Of a DNA stretch of 5,277 bases, positions 1-5,050 are shown piece after piece; positions within the stretch are counted from its first letter, which is position 1; each line of letters begins with the position of its first letter. The DNA is taken from contig NZ_CALGYW010000133.1 in the NCBI RefSeq assembly GCF_937934665.1, positions 1 to 5,277 of the forward strand, given 5' to 3'. The translations under genes and the position numbers were made by a program. Origin of the DNA: an uncultured Anaerococcus sp. GTDB lineage: Bacteria; Bacillota; Clostridia; Tissierellales; Peptoniphilaceae. The notes beneath the pieces are model-generated. The model worked only from the letters and a program-made list of their open reading frames with translations, did no database searches and had not been told where the DNA came from.

Positions 1-567
1 GAAGAAGCTGTAGAAGCAGCCAAGGCTCAAATGCCAGAAGGTGCTCAAATTACAACTGACACAGATACCCCAATCGAAATGCCACAAGTAGAAGGCGAAA
101 AGCCAGATAGCCTAGGTAAGTTTGAAGCCAAAGACCAAGACGGCAAGACTTTTACTGACGAAAACTTCAAAGACTATGACGCCACCGTTGTAAACCTATG
201 GTTTACAGGTTGTTCTGCCTGCATCCAGGAGATGCCAGAGCTAAATGGTGTGGCAGATGAGCTTAAAAAAGACGAAAAGGTAAACTTTGTAACCCTTTGT
301 ACAGACGCAGAGTATGACGAGTCAACCAAGGATGCCTTTAAGAGAATAATTGACGAAAATAAACCTACCTACCAAGCTCTTGGTGTTAAAAACGAGGGTG
401 AAATTAAAAAATACCTAGACCACGTATTTGCCTACCCAACAACAATCGTAGTTGATAAAAACGGCAAAATCGTAGGTGATGATGTGGTAGGAGCTATCAC
501 AACAGAAGAACAACTTGCTAAACTAAAGAAAAACATAGATCTGGCCAAGGAGTCTTCTAACAAATAA
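1..567 (+). CDS. TlpA/ResA-like thiol-disulfide oxidoreductase, 5'-truncated by the window edge
   Basis: The visible part is 188 codons, open from base 1, so the true start and any signal or lipoprotein peptide lie outside the window; the ATG at base 31 is internal or at least unproven. After an acidic linker comes a thioredoxin-like fold: a beta strand ending in a Trp, then the redox motif Cys-Ser-Ala-Cys (codons at 211-222) followed by IQEMPEL, the usual start of helix alpha1 in TlpA/ResA proteins. The cis-proline loop AYPTT (Pro codon 436-438) precedes the VVDKNGKIV strand pair. Family members are extracytoplasmic and reduce or shuffle disulfides, for example in cytochrome c maturation or in repair of exported proteins; the specific substrate cannot be told here. 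An extra Cys follows the central strand (LCTDAE). It ends at TAA 565-567 and is followed by a strong terminator, so it is the last gene of its transcript. The fold assignment is secure; the role is not. Confidence 0.9.
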   Translation, partial: EEAVEAAKAQMPEGAQITTDTDTPIEMPQVEGEKPDSLGKFEAKDQDGKTFTDENFKDYDATVVNLWFTGCSACIQEMPELNGVADELKKDEKVNFVTLCTDAEYDESTKDAFKRIIDENKPTYQALGVKNEGEIKKYLDHVFAYPTTIVVDKNGKIVGDDVVGAITTEEQLAKLKKNIDLAKESSNK

Positions 568-597
568 ACCTAACTCCCCTTAAAAATATTCTGTTTT

Positions 598-625
598 ATC
601 CCGACTTTGTCGGGATTTTTCTTTT
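598..625 (+). terminator. Intrinsic terminator after the thioredoxin-like gene
   Basis: An 8-bp perfect stem ATCCCGAC/GTCGGGAT (598-605 with 609-616) closes a TTT loop and runs into TTTT-C-TTTT. It lies 31 bp after the stop codon. The T tract is on the plus side only, so it terminates rightward transcription and separates the oxidoreductase from the leader that follows. Confidence 0.93.
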
Positions 626-634
626 GCTATTCTT

Positions 635-664
635 TTGCCTAAACTAAGCCTTATTTGATATAAT
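635..664 (+). promoter_or_regulatory. Sigma-A-type promoter of the structured leader / peptidase gene
   Basis: The -35 is TTGCCT (635-640, 4 of 6 to consensus), followed by an 18-bp spacer and a perfect -10 TATAAT (659-664). Transcription should begin near 671. It is the best promoter I see between the upstream terminator and the peptidase gene. If there is no termination before 988, it gives the peptidase mRNA a leader of about 317 nt. Confidence 0.7.
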
Positions 665-670
665 ATCATA

Positions 671-854
671 AAGAGGGCAATCTTTCTGTTTCGTAAATTT
701 TGCTTGAAAAATTGTGAAGCCCTAACCCCGTTTTAAAACTAGTCCGTCGGCTCGAGGAGACGAAACGGTTGGTAGGTCTGGTGTTTTGCAGATATGAAGC
801 ACCCTATCCAAGGCTGGGGTGTAAAGTACGTAATGTTTTTTGCTAGCATTATAC
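671..854 (+). ncRNA. Candidate structured RNA: unidentified leader element or small RNA
   Basis: No credible coding frame or SD-led start is seen here. Bases 721-820 are about 52% G+C by count, well above the surrounding sequence. A hand fold gives a three-way junction. P1 is ACCCC 725-729 with GGGGT 816-820. P2 is CCGT 744-747 with ACGG 765-768, with an alternative CGTC/GACG register. P3 directly abuts P2: 769-775 pairs with 804-811 around one bulged T, then an internal bulge, then 780-787 with 796-803 (one or two G-U pairs) and an 8-nt loop. A 5' hairpin (AGGGC 674-678 with GCCCT 719-723) and a 3' hairpin (826-835 with 847-854, 2-nt bulge, T6 in the loop) flank the core. The promoter at 635-664 reads into it, and no convincing terminator separates it from the gene at 988, which favours a cis-acting leader over a free small RNA. 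I recognise no T-box, TPP, SAM, cobalamin, c-di-GMP, 6S, SRP or RNase P signature. The fold is by eye only; the strand is inferred from the promoter. Confidence 0.45.
700..717 (+). repeat. Imperfect direct repeat, left copy (partner 918-935)
   Basis: Eighteen bases match 918-935 with one difference (T712 versus C930), at a distance of 218 bp. Both copies sit at the 3' side of a hairpin and both are preceded 15-30 nt upstream by TTTCT, so the left copy may be a degenerate version of the hairpin at 886-940. Confidence 0.6.
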
Positions 855-864
855 TCGTCGCGTT

Positions 865-885
865 CTTATGAAAAAATTACATAAG
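865..885 (+). repeat. Small inverted repeat in the leader
   Basis: A perfect 6-bp arm pair CTTATG (865-870) / CATAAG (880-885) surrounds a 9-nt A-rich loop. It lies between the GC-rich structured core and the long hairpin at 886-940, and it contains the spurious ATG at 868. Confidence 0.5.
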
Positions 886-940
886 GTTTCTCATCAGTTT
901 TGCTTCGCAAGCTTTACTTGCTTGAAAAACTGTGAGAATC
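886..940 (+). repeat. Long hairpin in the peptidase leader
   Basis: TTCTCA 888-893 pairs with TGAGAA 933-938, and CAGTTTT 895-901 pairs with AAAACTG 926-932, with a single bulged T at 894. An inner arm GCAAG 907-911 / CTTGC 917-921 caps it with a 5-nt loop. This gives about 18 base pairs in all. No proper T run follows, so it is not a standard terminator. Its right arm is nearly repeated at 700-717. It could be a leader stem or a remnant of an interspersed hairpin repeat. Confidence 0.7.
918..935 (+). repeat. Imperfect direct repeat, right copy (partner 700-717)
   Basis: This matches 700-717 at 17 of 18 positions and forms most of the right arm of the 886-940 hairpin. Confidence 0.6.
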
Positions 941-945
941 ATAAA

Positions 946-963
946 AATTTTGTCCACAAAATT
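946..963. promoter_or_regulatory. Perfect dyad upstream of the peptidase ribosome binding site
   Basis: AATTTTGT (946-953) and ACAAAATT (956-963) are perfect inverted arms around a central CC. The 2-base centre is too tight for a stable full RNA hairpin, so a protein-binding dyad is as likely as a structural one. It ends 12 bp before the AAGGAGG site. The core also resembles a DnaA box with one mismatch, but it is alone. The function is unproven. Confidence 0.35.
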
Positions 964-975
964 ATTATTACCATT

Positions 976-982
976 AAGGAGG
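976..982 (+). promoter_or_regulatory. Ribosome binding site deciding the peptidase start
   Basis: A full AAGGAGG lies 5 bp before the ATG at 988. It settles the start in favour of 988 over the in-frame ATG at 868, which has no such site and would place 40 non-signal-like residues before an otherwise perfect signal peptide. Confidence 0.93.
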
Positions 983-987
983 ATAAA

Positions 988-2319
988 ATGAAAAAGAAAT
1001 TACTGCTAACAAGCTTTCTTCTATCGGCAGCTCTTAGCATAAATATAGCCCACGCTGCAGAAGACATAGTTTATTATGATGCTACAGACCTAGATACGGT
1101 TTTTGATAAGCATCCTGACTTTGATAGGGTAAAACATAGGTCAAAAGACTTTGTTCCTAAAGATAAGGGAGGGGAGTTAAAGGCTCCAGAAAAAATATCA
1201 GAGCCAAAAGACGAAGGCACAAGGGTAGATGTCTACCACTATAATAAGGACGGATCTAAGGCTAAAGGACTTACAGATACAGGAGAGGCTCGAAGGTATT
1301 TTGATAAAGAAACCGGCCAGATGATAAAAAACAAAACCTTTAAAAACGAAAATATCCATGTAGATGATAAAGGTGTAGCTCACTATATCGGTTGGGATTA
1401 TTATAATGGCAAGCTTGGCTACTATGATCCCAAAACAGGCTACACAAAGGGACTTAAGAACATAGATGGCATCACCTATGGTTTTGACGAGGATGAGTCT
1501 ATATTTAGGAAACAAAATAGAGTTTTTAATGGCAAAAATTATTATTTCAATAAGTATGGTGAAGCAAGCCTTACTAATGGTAAGTATGCCAAAGGATGGG
1601 TTGGTGATAGGTATTATTTTGAAGATGGAAAACCTGCCGAAGGTCTTGTAACTATAAATGGCAAAAAATATGCCTTTCATGAGAGAAGCTTAAGACTTTT
1701 AAGAAATGTAAACAAGGTCTTTGACCACAAGCTTTACTATATAAATAGCAGAGGAGAGGCGGAATTTAAACACAAGGTCGCCCACGCCTACTTAAAAAGG
1801 GGCACTGGAGGAAAGTTTTCTCCAGGATTTTCTCAAAATCTTATGAGAAAGACTCCCTACTTTAGCCAACTTGATAGGCGTCGGTCAGCTAGGCCTTACG
1901 CATCAGGCACCATGGCAGGCTTAGGTTGTGGACCGACTGCTATGGCCATGGTTTTAAATCGAAAGCTAAATACCAACGATATTTATCCTACAAATACCAT
2001 GTCTGTTGCAAGGGATTATGCATCTTGGGATGGAACTGATTGGCAATATTTTATAGAAGGTGTTGAAGCCTATGGTCTAAAATCCTATGATATACCAGTT
2101 CAAAAGGATGCCTTTATCCAAGCTCTTAAGGATAACCCTATAGTAGTTAGAGTAGGTCCAGGATCTTTTATAAATGCTGGTCACTATATGGTGGTAGACT
2201 CTTATAAAAACAACTCTTTTGTGACAAACGATCCCTATCATATGAGGAAAAACACCCTGGAAAATATTCCTTGGTGGCGCATCAGGGGAGAAGTTACAGT
2301 GGCTTGGGAAATAAAATAA
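988..2319 (+). CDS. Secreted cell-wall-binding-repeat protein with C39-like cysteine peptidase domain
   Basis: The protein is 443 aa. Residues 1-23 are a signal peptide (Lys-rich start, hydrophobic core, AHA|AE cleavage site). After a charged linker, residues about 80-260 hold a run of degenerate choline/cell-wall-binding-type repeats of about 20 aa rich in Gly, Tyr, Trp and Phe (patterns such as GWVGDRYYFEDGKPAEGL and INGKKYAF). Residues about 288-443 are a peptidase_C39_2-like, papain-fold domain: YFSQLD entry, GLGCGPTAMAMVL with the probable nucleophile Cys314, AGHYMVVDSY with His399, and TNDPY with Asp415 as the third residue. Known relatives are exported, wall-attached cysteine hydrolases whose substrates are mostly undefined; peptide or peptidoglycan cleavage is inference. 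The usual DxRW-like entry is replaced by Arg-rich DRRRSARPY. It is followed 9 bp later by a small membrane protein gene and preceded by a long structured leader. The family call is secure; the substrate is unknown. Confidence 0.9.
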   Translation: MKKKLLLTSFLLSAALSINIAHAAEDIVYYDATDLDTVFDKHPDFDRVKHRSKDFVPKDKGGELKAPEKISEPKDEGTRVDVYHYNKDGSKAKGLTDTGEARRYFDKETGQMIKNKTFKNENIHVDDKGVAHYIGWDYYNGKLGYYDPKTGYTKGLKNIDGITYGFDEDESIFRKQNRVFNGKNYYFNKYGEASLTNGKYAKGWVGDRYYFEDGKPAEGLVTINGKKYAFHERSLRLLRNVNKVFDHKLYYINSRGEAEFKHKVAHAYLKRGTGGKFSPGFSQNLMRKTPYFSQLDRRRSARPYASGTMAGLGCGPTAMAMVLNRKLNTNDIYPTNTMSVARDYASWDGTDWQYFIEGVEAYGLKSYDIPVQKDAFIQALKDNPIVVRVGPGSFINAGHYMVVDSYKNNSFVTNDPYHMRKNTLENIPWWRIRGEVTVAWEIK

Positions 2320-2328
2320 GGAGTAAAA

Positions 2329-2490
2329 ATGAGATATTTAAAAATAATTATTATAACTTTGATAATAACAGTAATAATGGAATTTTTGTCAAAAATTTTA
2401 ATAGAAAAATACGGCAAAGATAAAACCCTATCTATCATAAAGACTATAGCAGTAGTAGCTGTAGCTATGTTTTTAAAGGAAATCATATAA
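2329..2490 (+). CDS. Small two-helix membrane protein, 53 aa, cotranscribed with the peptidase
   Basis: ATG 2329 to TAA 2488-2490 encodes 53 residues. A clean AAGGAG (2318-2323) that overlaps the upstream stop codon sits 5 bp before the ATG, and the gap between genes is 9 bp, so co-translation with the C39-like peptidase is likely. Residues about 4-20 are Ile-rich and hydrophobic; a polar hinge around residues 26-35 (EKYGKDKTLS) separates them from a second hydrophobic stretch at about 36-50 ending in KEII. It therefore looks like a hairpin membrane peptide. I recognise no family. Possibilities are a holin-like or toxin-like peptide, a small anchor or regulator for the neighbouring enzyme, or a membrane peptide unrelated to it. 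The ribosome binding site, spacing and start-to-stop integrity support a real gene; function is unassigned. Confidence 0.75.
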   Translation: MRYLKIIIITLIITVIMEFLSKILIEKYGKDKTLSIIKTIAVVAVAMFLKEII

Positions 2491-2510
2491 AAAGAGGCCA
2501 AATGGCCCCT
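2489..2510 (-). terminator. Intrinsic terminator of the minus-strand membrane gene
   Basis: Read on the minus strand, AGGGGCC (2510-2504), loop ATTT, GGCCTCT (2499-2493) form a 7-bp stem with one G-U pair and run into TTTTT (2493-2489). It lies just past the stop of the 2517-3374 gene. The T tract overlaps the TAA of the plus-strand 53-aa gene. On the plus strand the hairpin is followed by TAAAATTC, so it is at best a weak terminator in that direction. Confidence 0.8.
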
Positions 2511-2516
2511 AAAATT

Positions 2517-3374
2517 CTAATTTATTCCTAAAAGCAAGTAAGAAAGATAGGTGTTTTTGATCTTATAAATCGCCTCTCCTAGTATATAGGAGGCTAGGAG
2601 GGCAATTATTGAAATAGCAAGGCTTTCTATGGCAAATTTTGCCCTTATTATTACAAAAAGTGCCGGATAAATATAGATAAGAGCAAAAATTATATAGTCT
2701 AAAAATTCAAAGTCTTGCTCATTTGGGATAGTTTTTAAGGAAAGGTAGGCTAGGGGGAAGATAGATAAGAAAAATCCATAGTCGATTTTTATATATTTTT
2801 CCCTTAGGTAAACTTCGCCGACAACTAGGGCTAGGGCAAAGACTAAAAGAGCTGGATTTAATCTTAGGGCGGACCTTGCCCTTATTGCCATTACATAAAA
2901 ACTAAAATAAAGGAAAAAATCCTTATAAGGGGTTAGGACCTCTAGTTTTTTGGTGAAAACGATGGCAAGGAATATTAGAAGAGAAATTCCTCCAAGGACT
3001 GATGTGGCAAGGTTACCTAGGATCTTATTAAAACTAAGCTCCAGGATAAAAAATACACCCACCATAACCATGAGCCTATAAAGACTGGTGATAATATCAA
3101 TCATGTCCCTAAAAATCTCAGGAGCAAAGCCAGATCTTACCACAAGGGCCATAGTTAGGCTGTGGACTAAGAGGGGTATAAAAATAAGAGCGACCCTCCT
3201 TGTTTCCATATAGGAAATCTTAAAGGACAGATAGGCTAGGACATAGGAAGTGAAAGCTCTTTCTATTAAATTTTCATCAAGGGCAAGCTCTTTTGCTATA
3301 AAAGCCTTGAAAATAAGGCCTGTGAGGGCTAAAAGGCTGATGCTTGCTGCAAATTTGTTTTTAAAATACTTCAT
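2517..3374 (-). CDS. Polytopic membrane protein of unknown function
   Basis: The protein is 285 aa and almost entirely hydrophobic. I count about 8-10 membrane segments, roughly at residues 8-28, 39-57, 60-79, 94-114, 122-141, 152-170, 173-189, 198-214, 226-244 and 248-268, separated by short charged loops (for example YMETRR at 55-60, RARSALR at 165-171, LREKYIK at 190-196). No transporter, enzyme or signature motif is recognisable to me. The start at 3374 is the first Met and leads straight into the first membrane segment; no Shine-Dalgarno sequence precedes it, but a TATGAT -10-like box ends 6 bp before the ATG, which would fit a leaderless transcript. The gene is monocistronic as seen, divergent from the 3431 operon and convergent with the peptidase unit. 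It could be a scaffold, flippase-like or transport protein; I make no specific call. Confidence 0.8.
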   Translation of the reverse strand: MKYFKNKFAASISLLALTGLIFKAFIAKELALDENLIERAFTSYVLAYLSFKISYMETRRVALIFIPLLVHSLTMALVVRSGFAPEIFRDMIDIITSLYRLMVMVGVFFILELSFNKILGNLATSVLGGISLLIFLAIVFTKKLEVLTPYKDFFLYFSFYVMAIRARSALRLNPALLVFALALVVGEVYLREKYIKIDYGFFLSIFPLAYLSLKTIPNEQDFEFLDYIIFALIYIYPALFVIIRAKFAIESLAISIIALLASYILGEAIYKIKNTYLSYLLLGIN

Positions 3375-3380
3375 ATATTT

Positions 3381-3386
3381 ATCATA
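3381..3386 (-). promoter_or_regulatory. Possible -10 box for a leaderless minus-strand transcript
   Basis: On the minus strand TATGAT (3386-3381) lies 6 bp from the A of the start codon at 3374, so the predicted +1 is the start codon itself. The -35 region (about 3409-3404, ATACCA) is poor and coincides with the -10 of the divergent plus-strand promoter. An overlapping TATGAT at 3391-3386 is an alternative. Confidence 0.35.
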
Positions 3387-3403
3387 TCATAAAAATACAG
3401 AAA

Positions 3404-3412
3404 TGGTATAAT
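3404..3412 (+). promoter_or_regulatory. Extended -10 promoter of the two-gene membrane protease operon
   Basis: TGGTATAAT gives a TGn extension joined to a perfect TATAAT (3407-3412). The -35 region is weak (ATATCA at 3384-3389 with a 17-bp spacer), as is common with extended -10 promoters. The predicted start is near 3419, only about 12 nt before the ATG at 3431; the ribosome binding region AAAGGGTGG (3418-3426) is right at the 5' end of the mRNA. Confidence 0.65.
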
Positions 3413-3430
3413 ATTTTAAAGGGTGGAATT

Positions 3431-4051
3431 ATGGCTAGACGTAAAAGAAGTGAAAAAAAAGAATATAGAAATCCAAAAACCAGGGAGAAAAGAAGTCGTG
3501 CAAGGGAAAAAAGGCGTAGAAGAAAGACCTTTGGACCCTATATTTTAATCTTTATCCTGCTTTCTGCAGCGGTGTTTTTTGGAGTGAGAAGTCTTTCTCA
3601 CAATGTAGATAGGACTGTAGATAGGATAGAAAAGGCAATTAAAACGGATGATGTGGCCTTTATGGAAGATAACATGGATAGGCTCGATGTAATTTTTGAA
3701 GTCCTCAAAAAGTCTTACGCAGATGATAGCGAAAAACAAGAAGATTTTATAAGAAATAATTTCAAAAACCTCGATATAAAAGTCCTAAACAAACTTTCCA
3801 TAGATGGGGGCATGGAAGTAACCCTAAAGATTTCGAATGTGAATTATATAAAGAGTTTCGACAAGGTCAAAAACCTCGAAGAAGAAGCCCAGCATGAAGC
3901 TTATATGAAGGAGCTTTCTAAGGACGGGGCTGAGGTAAAAAGTATGGATGCGAAGATTTTCCTAAAGAAAAAACTCTTTGGCTATGAAATCTATGAATCA
4001 AGAGACTTTATAAACGCCATCTTAGGCGGAGCCTTGGATATGGTCAAATGA
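3431..4051 (+). CDS. Basic N-terminus single-pass membrane protein, unknown function
   Basis: The protein is 206 aa. Residues 1-32 are extremely basic (19 Lys/Arg), followed by one membrane helix at about 36-53, so the N-terminus should be cytoplasmic and the remaining 150 residues extracytoplasmic. The outer part begins with an amphipathic helix (VDRTVDRIEKAIKTDD) and has alpha then beta character (DIKVLNKLSIDGGMEVTLKISNVNYI), with a charged stretch at 146-172. This resembles small NTF2-like or DUF4878-like extracytoplasmic domains, but I see no diagnostic motif and treat that as a guess. The ribosome binding site is a modest AAAGGGTGG 4-5 bp before ATG 3431. Its stop overlaps the start of the CPBP protease by ATGA, so the two are translationally coupled and plausibly work together, for example as protease and membrane partner; that is inference. 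Confidence 0.82.
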   Translation: MARRKRSEKKEYRNPKTREKRSRAREKRRRRKTFGPYILIFILLSAAVFFGVRSLSHNVDRTVDRIEKAIKTDDVAFMEDNMDRLDVIFEVLKKSYADDSEKQEDFIRNNFKNLDIKVLNKLSIDGGMEVTLKISNVNYIKSFDKVKNLEEEAQHEAYMKELSKDGAEVKSMDAKIFLKKKLFGYEIYESRDFINAILGGALDMVK

Positions 4052-4944
4052 GAGCAAATAAGTCCATACTTGAGGCAAGGGAAAAATCCCGCGACCTAAA
4101 CCCGGTTATTATTACCGTCATCCTTTCACTTCTGGTAGTAATACCCCAGTACTTCTTAGGTTTAATCCTAAAGTTTAGTCAAAATATAGAAATACTCGAT
4201 GGTTTTTGGACCTACCTTGACACCAATGACTTGTTTTTCCTTTTAATAATTTACTCAACAGCCATAACTTTAATTTTAGCCTACATATTTGCAAGAAAAA
4301 TCCTAAAAAGAAGCAACTTATCCTTGGGCCTAGTAGATAATAAAAAAGTTTTAAATTATGGGAAGGGGATTTTATTGGGCTTTGGCCTTTTAAGCCTCAT
4401 AGTTTTAATCTTAAACCTAAGTGGCTTTGCAGAAATTACACCAAACCTAAGTGATTTTAACTTAAAACTTTTTCTAATTTTTGTGATAGCCTGGCTAATC
4501 CAAGGTTTTGAAGAAGAATTTCTCCTTAGGTCAATTTTGATGAACCAACTAGCAGCGGGAGGAAAAATTGAAGTAGCAATTATTGCAAACTCCCTAATCT
4601 TTTCCATATTTCACTTGGGAAATACAGGTTTTAGTGTTTTAGCCCTTGTAAATGTGTTTTTAATGGGATTGGTATTTTCCCTAATATTTTACCTGAAAGA
4701 CTCCATATACTTGGTAGGAGCAGCCCATTCCTTTTGGAATATGACCATGGCCAATATCTACGGCATCACAGTTTCAGGCAACAGTTCCACAGGCGTAAAC
4801 TTATTTAACACAAAACTAACTGGCCCAACAATAATCTCAGGAGGTAGCTTCGGGATTGAAGGAAGTATTGTAACAAGTTTAGTTTTGCTTGTGGTTTTGA
4901 TAATTTTAATAAGGAAAATAAAGAAATCTGACTTCGCAAATTAA
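4048..4944 (+). CDS. CPBP family (CAAX/Abi) intramembrane glutamic-type metalloprotease
   Basis: The protein is 298 aa with about seven or eight membrane helices. It carries the family motifs in order: EExxxR as Glu156-Glu157-Arg161 (FEEEFLLR), FxxxH as Phe185-His189 (FSIFH), and HxxxN as His227-Asn231 (HSFWN). These form the Glu/His active site of the Rce1-like CPBP fold. Family members cleave peptides within or next to the membrane; in Firmicutes they are linked to bacteriocin immunity, peptide maturation and surface protein processing, but the substrate here is unknown. A long linker (about 232-272, Gly/Ser/Thr/Asn-rich) precedes the last helix and a basic tail. The start at 4048 overlaps the upstream stop (ATGA); the nearest GGAG is 16 bp away, so translation probably depends on coupling. 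All key residues are present, so an active enzyme is expected. Confidence 0.92.
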   Translation: MRANKSILEAREKSRDLNPVIITVILSLLVVIPQYFLGLILKFSQNIEILDGFWTYLDTNDLFFLLIIYSTAITLILAYIFARKILKRSNLSLGLVDNKKVLNYGKGILLGFGLLSLIVLILNLSGFAEITPNLSDFNLKLFLIFVIAWLIQGFEEEFLLRSILMNQLAAGGKIEVAIIANSLIFSIFHLGNTGFSVLALVNVFLMGLVFSLIFYLKDSIYLVGAAHSFWNMTMANIYGITVSGNSSTGVNLFNTKLTGPTIISGGSFGIEGSIVTSLVLLVVLIILIRKIKKSDFAN

Positions 4945-4956
4945 GCGGAGTCTTTT
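4930..4956 (+). terminator. Intrinsic terminator embedded in the end of the CPBP gene
   Basis: GACTTCGC (4930-4937) pairs with GCGGAGTC (4945-4952) in 8 bp with one G-U pair; the loop is 7 nt and contains the stop codon (4942-4944), and TTTT follows. The last four codons of the protease therefore double as the left arm of the terminator. Confidence 0.85.
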
Positions 4957-4998
4957 AGTATGGAAATAGCAAATATATTTTATCATAGTGATGTAATG

Positions 4999-5007
4999 TG
5001 TTATAAT
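4999..5007 (+). promoter_or_regulatory. Extended -10 promoter of the XRE regulator gene
   Basis: TGTTATAAT has the TGn extension and a perfect TATAAT (5002-5007). The -35 (TTTATC 4979-4984, 17-bp spacer) is poor. The predicted start is near 5014, giving a leader of about 37 nt. A short dyad GTTAT (5000-5004) / ATAAC (5015-5019) spans the -10 and start site and could be an autoregulatory operator, though in such AT-rich DNA it may be chance. Confidence 0.6.
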
Positions 5008-5050
5008 AATGCTAATAACAAATATACGTTTAACATAAGGAAAATATTTT

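Noticed and set aside
731..747. Resemblance to a Cas9 tracrRNA segment (a GTTTTAAAAC-like stretch followed by TAGTCCGT)
   Set aside because: There is no CRISPR array, no cas gene and no tracr-like 3' hairpins nearby; the match is short and probably chance.
836..841. T6 run as an intrinsic terminator for a free small RNA
   Set aside because: The T run lies in the loop of a later hairpin and is 15 nt past the GGGGT arm of P1, so it does not directly follow a stable stem.
848..853. TATAAT on the minus strand reading into the structured region
   Set aside because: There is no usable -35 (a T run only) and no minus-strand terminator at the far end; the plus-strand promoter at 635-664 is clearly better. 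An antisense RNA cannot be fully excluded.
950..958. DnaA-box-like TTGTCCACA
   Set aside because: It is a single copy with one mismatch, with no cluster and no dnaA/dnaN context; it is better described as part of the 946-963 dyad.
868..987. In-frame N-terminal extension of the peptidase from the ATG at 868
   Set aside because: The 40 extra codons run through leader hairpins, lack a ribosome binding site, and would bury an ideal signal peptide that has AAGGAGG directly before ATG 988.
1198..1680. Minus-strand open frame inside the peptidase gene
   Set aside because: It is a shadow of the repeat-coding region: it lies wholly within a well-supported gene and has an Ile/Phe-rich composition typical of antisense AT-rich frames.
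4356..4607. Minus-strand open frame inside the CPBP gene
   Set aside because: It is antisense to the conserved catalytic region of the protease and has no ribosome binding site or family resemblance.
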